This document shows positions 53,479-63,756 of a DNA stretch of 64,000 nucleotides, one piece after another. This DNA comes from an uncultured Parabacteroides sp. Lineage in GTDB: Bacteria > Bacteroidota > Bacteroidia > Bacteroidales > Tannerellaceae. Where the stretch lies: the NCBI GenBank assembly GCA_949296075.1, contig CASFNG010000015.1, positions 1 to 64,000 on the forward strand. Direction: 5' to 3'. How positions within the stretch are numbered: position 1 is the stretch's first letter; each line of letters starts with the position of its first letter. The notes under the pieces are model-generated. The model ran no database searches. It was not told the DNA's origin and was given only the letters and a program-made list of their open reading frames with translations. A program made the position numbers and the translations under genes.

Positions 53479-56466
53479 ATGAAGCAGAAAAACAGATGAG
53501 ACAGGAGTAAATATCGGCATTATTTATACTCCGGATCTCTATTATGCGCTTTTCTAATCAACGGGAGTTGGGTAGCGAACGCGGGCACATCCACTGTTGA
53601 CGACGTAACGGAAGTCACTCAATCCACGAAAACGATACGAGGCACGATCGTGGATACGGGCGGACTGCCGGTTATCGGGGCAAGCATCTCCGTGAAAGGG
53701 ACCACCCAAGGAACCATCTCGGACATGAACGGTACATTTACCTTAGATGTAAGCGAGAACGCCGTATTGGAGATCTCCTATATCGGCTATTTATCCCAGA
53801 CCATAAAGGTCGGGGCATCCACGAACCTGAACATCGTATTGAAAGAGGATACGCAAGCGCTGGACGAAGTGGTCGTGGTAGGTTACGGCGTCCAGAAGAA
53901 GAGCGTCATGACAGCCGCCATCAGCCGCGTGACCTCGGACGACTTGGAGAAACTGACTCCTACCCGCGTGGAGGATGTCTTACGAGGTAAGGTGTCGGGT
54001 ATCAGCATCACGCAAAACTCCGGACAGCCGGGTACCGCCTCAAGGGTGCGGATCCGCGGTACCGGTACGATCAATAACAGCGACCCGTTGTACATCGTGG
54101 ATGGTGTACCTCTGGAGAGTGGCATCGACTATTTGAATCCCTTGGACATCCAGTCGGTAGAGGTACTGAAGGATGCCGCTTCCGCCGCCGGTGTGGGCAC
54201 GAACTGGCAGGATGAGATCTATAACAAGAACGCGCCGATCATGAACCATCAGGCAAGCATCAGCGGGGGTGGCGAGAAAGGTACCTACTTCCTGTCGTTC
54301 GGCTATTTAGATCAAGAGGGTATCGTACAAAAATCGGACTACAAGCGCTATACGTTCCGGTTCAACAATACCTACCAGATTTTCGAGAATAAAAACAACA
54401 AGTTCTTCCGAGGGCTCAAGGTCGGCGCGAACTTAGGCTATACGCGCATCATGAACAAGGGTATCTCCGAGAACGATAACTTCTCCGGTCCGCTTTCCAG
54501 CGCGATCATGACCCCGCCGAACAAGTCGGTTTACTTAGAGAATCCCACGGCGGAGGAGATCGCCTACTACGACCAGTATTACCCGGGTTACGTGACGGAT
54601 CCGGACGGTCGTATCTATACCGTCATCGAGAATCAGGAGATCGTGAACCCGAAAGCGATGCTGGAGACTTGGCATAGGGACAACGACGCGGATAAGTTCA
54701 TCGGGACGATCTGGGGCGAGCTGGAATTTTTCAAGGATTTGACTTTCAGGACCTCTCTTTCTACCGATATGGCCTTCTGGGGCTACCGAAACTGGTATCC
54801 GGTGGCTTACTTAAGCTATATGCAAAAGACCGAGAAATCCCGGGTGGAGCAAGCCATGAACCGGGGAGTCAAGCTCCTTTGGGAAAATACCGTGAATTAT
54901 AAGTTCAACATCGAGAAGCATAACTTCAACGTGCTGTTGGGTACCTCGATGGAGCGGTACGACAGCAAGTACTTGACCGGAACCGCCCAGAATCTCCGGG
55001 CAGAGGGCGACCATAGCGCTTGGATCAGCTTCACGAATAGCGCCACGCCGGGCGATCAGCATACCTCGGGAGGAGCCTCGGAGCACCGGATGGCTTCCGT
55101 ATTCGGACGTGTGAACTATAACTTCGACGAGCGGTATATGCTGGAGGTTACCTTACGTAGGGATGGATCCTCCAACTTCGGGACGAACAACCGCTTCGCG
55201 TACTTCCCCTCCGTATCGGCAGGATGGACACTGACCAACGAGCCTTTCATGGAAAACAAGCCCGGTTGGTTCGACTTCCTGAAGATCCGCGGAAGCTGGG
55301 GACAGAACGGTAACGAGAACATCGATGCCTTCGGTTATACGACCACGATGGTGGGTAGCAATAACTATACTTTCGGAGCCGGCTCGAATGGAGTCATCCA
55401 CAGCGGTACCAGACCGAGTGCGATGGCTAACCCCGACCTGAAATGGGAGACATCCGAGCAGCTGGACTTCGGTTTCGACTCACGCTTCTTCAACAGCGCC
55501 CTCTCGTTCAGCTTCGATTGGTTTAAGAAAGATACGAAGGATATGTTGCTGACCCGGCCGATCCCGACGTATGTGGGTAGCGGATCGCCGTTGGCGAATG
55601 TGGGCACATTGACCAACCAAGGTATCGAGTTTGAGGTGGGCTATAAGCTTAACGTGGATAAAGTCAACCTCTCGTTCTTGGCAAATGCCTCTTACGTAAA
55701 GAACGAGGTGAAGAATATCGGTAACCAAACGGGATACATCGACCGGGAAAGCCTGCCGACCTACGGAACGATCACCCGCGACCAGAACGGGTATCCGATC
55801 GGCTACTTCTTCGGCTATCAGGCGCTCGGCATCTTCCAGAACCAGGAGGAGATCGACAATTATATCAGCCCGACAACCGGCAAGCCGATCCAGCCCGACG
55901 CCAAGCCCGGTGATGTCAAGTTCGCTGACCTGAATGGCGATGGCGTGATCAGCGATGATAACGAGGATCGCACCATGATCGGAAAGCCCAATCCGGATTG
56001 GACGGTCGGATTCACCTTCACGGCAGACTGGAATGGCTTCGACCTGAGCGCCTTCTTCCAAGGTTCCTTCGGGGCTGACGTATTTGACGCGCTTCGTCGG
56101 TTTGAGTTGGCGGACGTGAACTATACCTCCGACGTGATGGATCGTTGGCACGGCGAGGGTACCTCGTATGATATGCCACGGATCGTATTGGGAGATACGC
56201 CCAAGAACTTCCGTCCCTCTACGCTCTTGGTACACGACGCGTCGTTCGTTCGCCTGCGTAACTTACAGGTGGGTTACACGCTGCCAGCGAGCTTGACGAG
56301 AAAGGCCCATATCCAACGACTGCGTTTCTACGCCTCGTTCGACAACCTCGTCACCATCACGGGATACAAAGGTATGGATCCCGAGATCGGATCGACAATG
56401 GGTATCGATAAAGGCGTCTATCCGCAAGCCCGGGCTTATACCGTAGGACTCAATTTATCATTCTAA
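53479..56466 (+). pseudogene. SusC/RagA-family TonB-dependent transporter, broken by TGA at codon 7 and lacking part of the plug
   Basis: The natural ATG is at 53479 and begins MKQKNR, then TGA at 53497-53499. The frame continues after it with a typical signal peptide (LLCAFLINGSWVANAG) and a complete SusC body to 56466. No ATG, GTG or TTG follows until GTG at 53650, which is past the signal. In the plug, VLKDAASAA jumps straight to GVGTNWQDE. The IYGARAAGG and VVLITTKKG segments seen in the SusC at 20638-24066 are missing, about 80-90 residues. The barrel end is intact (YTVGLNLSF). Either a decayed gene or one with an assembly error at the TGA; the plug loss is in frame. Confidence 0.8.
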
Positions 56467-56489
56467 CCAATTAAATAAATGAATCTATC

Positions 56490-57995
56490 ATGAATAAATA
56501 TATCCTATTATGCGCCGCCATGTTATCCGTATGCGGCTGTAATGACTTCCTGGAACTGTCGCCTACGAACATGATCATAGAGAGCGAATATTACCAAACA
56601 CAAGAACAGATGACCGAGGCGCTGGTCGCCGCTTACGACCCCTTGAAGTGGAACGCGTACAGCAATTACAGCTCGTATGAGTTAGTCAGCAATATCTTGT
56701 CCGACGACGCGGAAGCGGGAGGAGCGACCGTCTCCGACCAGCCTCAATTCCAACGCGCCAACGACTTCACCAACTGGGTCACACCCACGAACCTGCCCGA
56801 AGGATTGTGGGGGCGTTCTTACGAAGGCATCTACCGGGCCAATCTCGTGATCGAGCGATGCCCGCAGCTTTCTGACGAGGTGATGCCTCAGGATTTACGG
56901 GAAAGATATATCGCGGAGGCACACTTCCTGCGGATATTCTACTATTTCCAATTATGGCGTTTCTGGGGTTATATTCCTTACTATGAGCAAAACCTGAGCG
57001 TGGACGAGATCACCACGGTGCCTCAGTTACAGCCGGATGAGGTATATGAGAAGCTGATCGCTGACCTTGATGGGAACGTGATCGGGAAATTGCCCAAGAC
57101 AGTCTCCGCTGATGAGAAAGGCCGTGCCACCAACGGGGCAGCCATCGCCTTGAAAGCTCGCATGGTGTTGTATCAGAACGATGAGTCGAGAATGGGCGTG
57201 ATCGCCCAGCAGCTGAAAGAGCTGATCACGGATCCGGAATATCAATACGCCTTAGTGCCGGACTATACGGTACTCTTCGACGATGAGTATGAGTGGTGCT
57301 CGGAGTCTGTCTTCGAGGTGAATTACTCGGAAATCGGAAATTCCAACGACTGGGAGGGACGAAGCAACCAAGGCAACTCGGATATTATCATGCTGGGAGC
57401 CCGTGGCTTGAAAGACCCGAACAACGTTTATGTGGAAGGCTGGGGATTCGCGCCTGTGACGAAAGCCTTGAACGACGCCTTCTTGCCCGGAGATCCCCGG
57501 AAATGGACAACGATCATCGACCATGCGGAGTTCGTGGCCGAGGGTGGATCGATCAATACCGACTCGAACCAATATACGGGATATACCGTCCGTAAATACG
57601 CACCCCGTGTAGGTTACTCGTCTACCACGGGAACGGAGGCCCTTAACTATAAGAACAACTACCGTGTCATCCGTTTCGCCGACGTGCTGCTGATGGCTTC
57701 TGAGGCCTTGCTGAGAAGCGGTGGTAGCGTAAGCGAGGCACAGGACTATTACGGCAGGGTGGTCAAGCGTGCGATGGGTGATGACTACGCCGTTCCCGAA
57801 GTCTCCTTGGACAACATCTACAAGGAGCGCCGCTACGAGTTCGCGATGGAGGGTATCCGTTACTGGGATTTGGTACGTACCAACCAAGCCAAAGATTTCT
57901 TGCCCGGCTGGGACGAGACAAAGAAGTATTTCCCTATCCCTCAATCGGAGATCGACCGTTCGGAAGGGCATCTGGTGCAGAACCCCTATTTCTAA
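56490..57995 (+). CDS. SusD/RagB-family glycan-binding lipoprotein
   Basis: 501 aa with a lipoprotein signal (MLSVCGC, Cys17) and SusD helices (LRERYIAEAHFLRIFYYFQL), ending in the family motif RRYEFAMEGIRYWDLVR. It starts 23 bp after the damaged susC. The gene itself is intact, so if susC is dead the protein would have no channel partner unless another SusC serves it. Confidence 0.95.
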   Translation: MNKYILLCAAMLSVCGCNDFLELSPTNMIIESEYYQTQEQMTEALVAAYDPLKWNAYSNYSSYELVSNILSDDAEAGGATVSDQPQFQRANDFTNWVTPTNLPEGLWGRSYEGIYRANLVIERCPQLSDEVMPQDLRERYIAEAHFLRIFYYFQLWRFWGYIPYYEQNLSVDEITTVPQLQPDEVYEKLIADLDGNVIGKLPKTVSADEKGRATNGAAIALKARMVLYQNDESRMGVIAQQLKELITDPEYQYALVPDYTVLFDDEYEWCSESVFEVNYSEIGNSNDWEGRSNQGNSDIIMLGARGLKDPNNVYVEGWGFAPVTKALNDAFLPGDPRKWTTIIDHAEFVAEGGSINTDSNQYTGYTVRKYAPRVGYSSTTGTEALNYKNNYRVIRFADVLLMASEALLRSGGSVSEAQDYYGRVVKRAMGDDYAVPEVSLDNIYKERRYEFAMEGIRYWDLVRTNQAKDFLPGWDETKKYFPIPQSEIDRSEGHLVQNPYF

Positions 57996-58049
57996 GTTAA
58001 TATGATCCAAGGGCTGAGGCAGATACCTCAGCTCTGGGATAAAAACAAC

Positions 58050-58102
58050 GACCTTACCCGGACTTCTACGGATCTGTGAGTCCAGGTAAGGTCTGTTTTT
58101 TC
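58050..58102 (+). terminator. Terminator of the second susCD operon
   Basis: Stem GACCTTACC with GGTAAGGTC, extended by GGACT / AGTCC. It is followed by TGTTTTTT, 55 bp past the susD stop. Confidence 0.8.
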
Positions 58103-58151
58103 ATACACCTCACCTCTCCTATTCACAACAATCGGGAGACTGCCACAAAAA

Positions 58152-58192
58152 AAGGGTGCCATATCTCGAATTTCACGAGATATGACACCCTT
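58152..58192 (-). terminator. Terminator of the nrdJ-malQ operon
   Basis: A long stem (AAGGGTG and CGAGATAT arms, one bulge) followed on the minus strand by eight T. It lies 65 bp past the malQ stop. Confidence 0.8.
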
Positions 58193-58256
58193 CAGTATCT
58201 CTTCCTTTACCAAAGGAATCCCCACCAAATGTCAGACAGATCCAATCAGCCTATCC

Positions 58257-60944
58257 CTATTTGCGTCCGGATTCCTTAATCAAGGAGATAATCTTATTAT
58301 TCAGCCCATCAGCTTCCAAAAGCCGCTCTAAGGTGATATGCATACGATACCGCCAGTAATGTCTCGAATCTGCCGGAACATTAATCCGCTCGGCCTCACA
58401 ATCCTCCCGCTTGATCGAGTCGTCCATAGCGAACCAATCCTGCAACGGGATAATCGCCAGCATAGAGCGGGAATTCAAGTGGTTCAAGACGATCTGGGTA
58501 GCGATCTCAGCCGAGCACTCTTCGGGAGCGTCCCCCTCCCGTTTCAATACCGTATGATAATATCGCTGTGTCTTTTCCGGATCTTCTTTCCACCAACTAC
58601 GCAAAGGAGACATATCATGCGTGGAAGTGGTGCAAACGGAATGATACGGCAAATTCAACAGATCCGTAAACTCCCGTTGAGGAGTTTTGGGCATCCGCTC
58701 AATCTCTAAGCTGAATATCTGCAACTTATTCATCACCTCAGGCACAGAGGCCGGAATCATCCCCAAGTCTTCTCCGCAAACTAACATATCCGTGGAAGAA
58801 ACCAAGGGCGTCAAACGCTTGAAGGCTTGCTCTTTCCAGAAATCATTGTGCCTATGATAGAAAAAGTGCCAATATAGCTGGTCGAACGCATATCGATCGG
58901 AACTGCTCAACTCCCGATACAAATAAGATTGGCTGGCCGAGATCCGAGGATGAAACTTGCCGCTTTCTTTCGGATCACGCAAGAATAACACCTCATTAGC
59001 GATAGAAAACAGCCCTTTCTTGATCCTTTTGGAGACTTCATCTTCCCGCCCCGCAAATAAGGTCTCTATCTTTTGTTGGGTATCACAGAATGGTTTCAAG
59101 ACATAATACTCCGAAGAGGAACGAGCCAAGTATGTATCTATCACAAACGGTACGTTCTCTCCGAATAACTCAGGCAGGAAACAAGACTTGATATGCGGGA
59201 TCGTGAAACGCAACTCGTTAAAACTCATCCCGTATTGCTCAATCTCCTCCTTGGAGAGGGGCAAAGCGGGGTTAAAATGCCCGCAAAGTCCTTGCACATA
59301 CTCACACGGGACTTCCCAAATCCGGAAGAATCCCAAGATATGATCGATACGAAAACAATCAAAATAATCGCTCAATTTAGCGAAACGCCTTTTCCACCAT
59401 GAGAAATTGTCTTTCTCCATCGCCTCCCAATTATAGGTCGGGAATCCCCAATTCTGGCCTTCTGTCGAGAAATCGTCGGGCGGAGCCCCCGCTTGACCGC
59501 CCATATTGAAATATTTCGGTTCAGTCCAAACCTCTACACTGGTCCGGCTCACACCTATAGGAAGATCACCTTTCAGCACGATCCCATTCTTACGGGCATA
59601 TTCCGACACCGCCTTGAATTGGGAATGCAGCACGAATTGCATAAAATAAGTGAACGATATCGCAGGCCATGCGTTACTCCCCTCCCGGCATAGAGCCTTG
59701 GCACGGGTCCTATTGTACATAGAATTCCCCTGCCATCGAGAGAAATCCGAAGTTCCGTAGCTATCCCTCAAAAAACAATAGGCAGCATACGGCATCAGCC
59801 AAGCCTCATTCCGTTCCAAGAACTCCTTGAACTCCCTGGAACCTAATATCTTATTTCCTTCTTGAGCGAAAAACTCCCGGCAATAAGCCATCTTATATTC
59901 TTGGACAGCCTCGTAGTCGACCTCATCCTTTGCGTTTAGTTCTTTCCTCTTTTCCTCATAGAAAGCGGCTCGCTCCGGCTCCTGCAGCTTTCCCAACGCC
60001 GTTAAATCCACATACATCGGGTGTAAGGCATAAATAGAGATCGCGCTATAAGGATACGAATCAGTCCATGTATGGGTCGTAGTCGTATCATTCATGGGTA
60101 AAACCTGGATAATACGTTGCCGTGTCTTTTTCACCCAATCAACCAACATACGCAAGTCCCCTAAATCCCCCACCCCAAAACTACGCTCAGAGCGCAGGGA
60201 AAATACAGGGATCACGGAGCCGGCACAACGCCATAATGGTAGGTCATCCCGGAAAGATAGCCCGGAGATCACGACTGTCTCACCCTTCTCTTGAGGAATA
60301 AGATCCAACACCCTATTCTCATCCTTCTCCCAATATAAAGGCTTCCGGGTCTCGTTATCCCAGATCAAGAACTTATATTCTAACGGATACCGGATCTCAT
60401 TCGCATCTAAATCGATATGCCATTCCGGGAATGTGTCGCAACTTAACAATAAAGCCTTATCCGGGTTCCAATTACCCAAACACTCTTGATTGCCGGTAAT
60501 CGCGACACTCTGTGTCTTTTCCACTCTTGGAGCTGAGATCTTTATCACGAGTTTGCGCTCACTCCTGATCACCCTTTCATGCGTATTACAAGGATGTGCA
60601 AACAAGCCCTTGGTAAAAGCGGAAGAGAAGAAAGCCAGGTTTTCCGGACGGATCTGCCAATAATCGTATAAGATATACGAATCAGCCTGTCCATCCAGGG
60701 TTATCCGATGGTTCTTTTCCCACTCCTCAAAAACCTGCTTCTCGTTAATACTCAAGAAATATCGATATTCAATCTCCTCCAATCCTCGGGGAAGTTCCAG
60801 CTCTAACCTCCAGTTTCCATCGCCCACATAGGCCATTTCCCGAGCCAGAGCAGGTTCCCAAGAGCCCAACTCCGGGATAGATCCTACGACACAGAGTTTC
60901 TGCCCCCATACAGTATGGAAGTTTATATTAAATATGATTTTCAT
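58257..60944 (-). CDS. malQ: 4-alpha-glucanotransferase with two starch-binding domains
   Basis: 895 aa. Two CBM20 domains lead (about 1-105, with VVGSIPELGSWEP; and about 130-220, with ITGNQECLGNWNP), then a GH77 barrel. The nucleophile aspartate is in CFRIDHILGFFR, the acid in CGEDLGMIP, and a third conserved Asp in TSTHDMSPLR. No signal peptide, so it is cytosolic. The enzyme rearranges maltodextrins in glycogen or starch use. It starts 22 bp after the reductase stop and shares its transcript. Confidence 0.95.
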   Translation of the reverse strand: MKIIFNINFHTVWGQKLCVVGSIPELGSWEPALAREMAYVGDGNWRLELELPRGLEEIEYRYFLSINEKQVFEEWEKNHRITLDGQADSYILYDYWQIRPENLAFFSSAFTKGLFAHPCNTHERVIRSERKLVIKISAPRVEKTQSVAITGNQECLGNWNPDKALLLSCDTFPEWHIDLDANEIRYPLEYKFLIWDNETRKPLYWEKDENRVLDLIPQEKGETVVISGLSFRDDLPLWRCAGSVIPVFSLRSERSFGVGDLGDLRMLVDWVKKTRQRIIQVLPMNDTTTTHTWTDSYPYSAISIYALHPMYVDLTALGKLQEPERAAFYEEKRKELNAKDEVDYEAVQEYKMAYCREFFAQEGNKILGSREFKEFLERNEAWLMPYAAYCFLRDSYGTSDFSRWQGNSMYNRTRAKALCREGSNAWPAISFTYFMQFVLHSQFKAVSEYARKNGIVLKGDLPIGVSRTSVEVWTEPKYFNMGGQAGAPPDDFSTEGQNWGFPTYNWEAMEKDNFSWWKRRFAKLSDYFDCFRIDHILGFFRIWEVPCEYVQGLCGHFNPALPLSKEEIEQYGMSFNELRFTIPHIKSCFLPELFGENVPFVIDTYLARSSSEYYVLKPFCDTQQKIETLFAGREDEVSKRIKKGLFSIANEVLFLRDPKESGKFHPRISASQSYLYRELSSSDRYAFDQLYWHFFYHRHNDFWKEQAFKRLTPLVSSTDMLVCGEDLGMIPASVPEVMNKLQIFSLEIERMPKTPQREFTDLLNLPYHSVCTTSTHDMSPLRSWWKEDPEKTQRYYHTVLKREGDAPEECSAEIATQIVLNHLNSRSMLAIIPLQDWFAMDDSIKREDCEAERINVPADSRHYWRYRMHITLERLLEADGLNNKIISLIKESGRK

Positions 60945-60966
60945 GGTCTATACGTTTAATCGCCTC

Positions 60967-63507
60967 CTAACCGCATTTAGAGGCGCCACAATTCGTACAA
61001 ATCAGGCAACCCTCCTGGTAGATCAACGACTCCAATCCACAGTTCGGACACTTTTGCCCTTTCGCTTCCATCCCGTTCGGCAAATACTTTTTCAAGGCTC
61101 TTTCCACGCCATTCTTCCAAGTATTGATTGACTCACTGTTCAATTCCATACCTTGAACCAACTTTATCACCTGATCGATAGGCATACCATAGCGAAGCAC
61201 TCCTGAGATCAATTTCGCGTAATTCCAATATTCCGGATTGAATTTACCATCCAATCCTTCGATTGTCATCTTATACCCACGCTTATTCTTGAACTGGAAG
61301 TCATAATGCTTCTTGCCATCCTCATCATAGCTCTTGATAATCGAACCTTTAGAGACGTTCTTTGGCAGCATGATCCCTTCATCATCATCCGCGAGACCGG
61401 TGAAGATCTCATAAGGACGCCCGTTCAATAGTCCCACGAAAGCGATCCATTTCTCCCGGTTATTCTGGAACTTCACGACATCAGCCTCCAACTCTCTCGG
61501 ACGAGTAGAGACAATGATCGGAGGTTGCATGCAATTACAGTCATCCTTCTTTTTCTTCTTGTCCGTAGCCAGCAGCACACCCGCACGAGAGCCATCCCTA
61601 TATACGGTACATCCCTTGCAACCGCAGCGCCATGCCTCTACATACAATGAATCCACCAACTCCTCGGTTACATTATTGGGCAGGTTAATGGTCACGCTGA
61701 TCGAGTGATCCACCCATTTCTGGATACGGCCTTGCATACGCACCTTCTGCAACCAATCCACATCATTGGAAGTAGCTTTATAATAAGGGGACTTAGCCAC
61801 CAAATCATCCACCTCCTCCTGCGAATATTTCTTGATCGTCGAATAGCCATTCGCCTGCATCCAAGTCACGAACTTATGATGGAATACGATATATTCCTCA
61901 AAAGCGTCACCCGTCTCATCCACGAAATCCACACGAGCCTCCGAATCATTCGGATTCACCTTGCGACGCCGTTTATAAACCGGGAGAAATACCGGCTCTA
62001 TACCCGAGGTAGTCTGTGTCATCAAGCTGGTCGTCCCAGTAGGAGCTATCGTCAGGCAGGCGATATTACGGCGTCCATATTTCACCATATCCTCATACAA
62101 GGCAGGATCCGCTTCACGCAAACGGTTAATAAACGGGTTGTTCGCCTCTCGCTTCGCATCAAATACCTCGAACGCCCCACGCTCCTTCGCCATAATTACG
62201 GACGAACGGTAAGCGGACAAGGCCAATGTCTTCTGGACCTCCTCCGCGAAAGCGGTAGCCTCCTCAGTACCGTAGCGAAGTCCCAAAGCCGCCAACATAT
62301 CCCCCTCCGCGGTGATACCTACACCGGTACGCCGCCCTTGCAAGGTCTTACGCTGGATCTTCTCCCATAAATGACGCTCAGCCTGTTTCACCTCTAATGA
62401 TTCCGGGTCAGAATCGATCTTTGCGAGAATCATCTCTATCTTCTCCGACTCCAAGTCAATGATATCATCCATGATACGCTGAGCGAGCACAACATGCTTC
62501 TTGAACAGGTCAAAATCAAAATACGCATCTGGCGTAAACGGATTTACCACATAAGAATATAAGTTGATCGCCAAAAGCCGGCAGCTGTCATAAGGGCAAA
62601 GAGGTATTTCTCCGCAGGGATTCGTGGAAACCGTACGGAAACCGAGATCCGCATAGCAATCCGGCACAGACTCCTTCAAGATCGTATCCCAGAACAGGAC
62701 CCCGGGCTCAGCGGATTTCCATGCGTTATGAATGATTTTCTTCCACAATGCAGAAGCATCGATCTCCTTCGAGTACCAAGGCTTATCCGAGTCGATCGGA
62801 TATTGCTGCGTATAACTTCCGCCATTGATAGCGGCATTCATGAATTCGTCATCAATCTTCACGGAAACGTTGGCCCCCGTCACTTTGCCTTCCGTCATCT
62901 TGGCATCAATAAAAGCCTCCGAATCCGGATGCTTGATCGAGACACTCAACATCAAGGCCCCACGACGTCCATCCTGGGCAACCTCACGAGTCGAGTTCGA
63001 GTAACGTTCCATAAAAGGCACCAACCCCGTAGAAGTCAAAGCAGAGTTCTTCACGGGCGAGCCTTTCGGACGGATATGGGACAGATCATGGCCTACACCT
63101 CCGCGACGCTTCATCAGTTGGACCTGCTCCTCATCGATACGGATGATCGCTCCATACGAATCCGCTTCCCCATCCAGCCCAATCACGAAGCAATTAGAGA
63201 GGGAGGCGATCTGATAGTCATTACCTATTCCCGTCATCGGGCTTCCTTGCGGAACGATATAGCGGAAATGGTCAAACAGGTCAAAAAGTTCCGGTTCCGA
63301 CAAGGGATTCGGATACTTGCTTTCTATGCGGGCAATCTCACTGGCCAAACGATGATGCATATCCATTGGGGATTTCTCATAAATATTCCCAAACGCATCC
63401 TTCAAGGCATATTTATTTACCCATACTTTAGCGGCGAGCTCGTCACCGGTAAAGTAATCCAATGAAGCCTTAAACGCTTCGTCAAAAGTATAAGTTTTTC
63501 TGTCCAC
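60967..63507 (-). CDS. nrdJ: Adenosylcobalamin-dependent ribonucleotide reductase
   Basis: 846 aa, class II reductase. The N-terminal segment and the 10-stranded barrel motifs (NPCGEIPLCPYDSC, then IAPTGTTSLMTQTTSGIEP) are present. The C-terminus has a cysteine-rich zinc ribbon (CPNCG, then CLICTNCG). It makes deoxyribonucleotides without oxygen using B12. It lies directly before the 3' end of dnaA on the same strand, with 249 bp between, and starts the nrdJ-malQ transcript. A weak box TAAACTTG is at 63533-63540. Confidence 0.95.
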   Translation of the reverse strand: MDRKTYTFDEAFKASLDYFTGDELAAKVWVNKYALKDAFGNIYEKSPMDMHHRLASEIARIESKYPNPLSEPELFDLFDHFRYIVPQGSPMTGIGNDYQIASLSNCFVIGLDGEADSYGAIIRIDEEQVQLMKRRGGVGHDLSHIRPKGSPVKNSALTSTGLVPFMERYSNSTREVAQDGRRGALMLSVSIKHPDSEAFIDAKMTEGKVTGANVSVKIDDEFMNAAINGGSYTQQYPIDSDKPWYSKEIDASALWKKIIHNAWKSAEPGVLFWDTILKESVPDCYADLGFRTVSTNPCGEIPLCPYDSCRLLAINLYSYVVNPFTPDAYFDFDLFKKHVVLAQRIMDDIIDLESEKIEMILAKIDSDPESLEVKQAERHLWEKIQRKTLQGRRTGVGITAEGDMLAALGLRYGTEEATAFAEEVQKTLALSAYRSSVIMAKERGAFEVFDAKREANNPFINRLREADPALYEDMVKYGRRNIACLTIAPTGTTSLMTQTTSGIEPVFLPVYKRRRKVNPNDSEARVDFVDETGDAFEEYIVFHHKFVTWMQANGYSTIKKYSQEEVDDLVAKSPYYKATSNDVDWLQKVRMQGRIQKWVDHSISVTINLPNNVTEELVDSLYVEAWRCGCKGCTVYRDGSRAGVLLATDKKKKKDDCNCMQPPIIVSTRPRELEADVVKFQNNREKWIAFVGLLNGRPYEIFTGLADDDEGIMLPKNVSKGSIIKSYDEDGKKHYDFQFKNKRGYKMTIEGLDGKFNPEYWNYAKLISGVLRYGMPIDQVIKLVQGMELNSESINTWKNGVERALKKYLPNGMEAKGQKCPNCGLESLIYQEGCLICTNCGASKCG

Positions 63508-63713
63508 AATAGTAGTTTTTATTTTATCGATGCAAGTTTACGCATACTTTATCAGTTATCCAAATTACGCACCATTAAAAAAACAAGAGATTAAAAAGTT
63601 TTCCCAAAACTTCAATAACACCACCTATTTATCAATGACTTATAAAAACAAACAACCGCGCTTGTTTTCCAAAAAGGTTAACTCATCATTTTTCGAATAC
63701 TCCAAAACGAAGA

Positions 63714-63734
63714 AGGACGCCTATAAAGCGTCCT
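63714..63734 (-). terminator. Terminator of dnaA
   Basis: Stem AGGACGC (63714-63720) / GCGTCCT (63728-63734). It lies 23 bp past the dnaA stop on the minus strand. Confidence 0.65.
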
Positions 63735-63756
63735 TTCCTAACTCTTGATTTCACCT

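Noticed and set aside
53497-53499. TGA in susC read as selenocysteine or tryptophan
   Set aside because: It falls in the signal peptide where neither has a role, no SECIS-like hairpin is seen just after it, and other genes here use TGA as a normal stop.
63508-63756. Replication origin next to dnaA
   Set aside because: Only one near-match to a DnaA box (TTATCCAAA, 63556-63564); no cluster of boxes and no clear unwinding element inside the window. The origin may lie outside.
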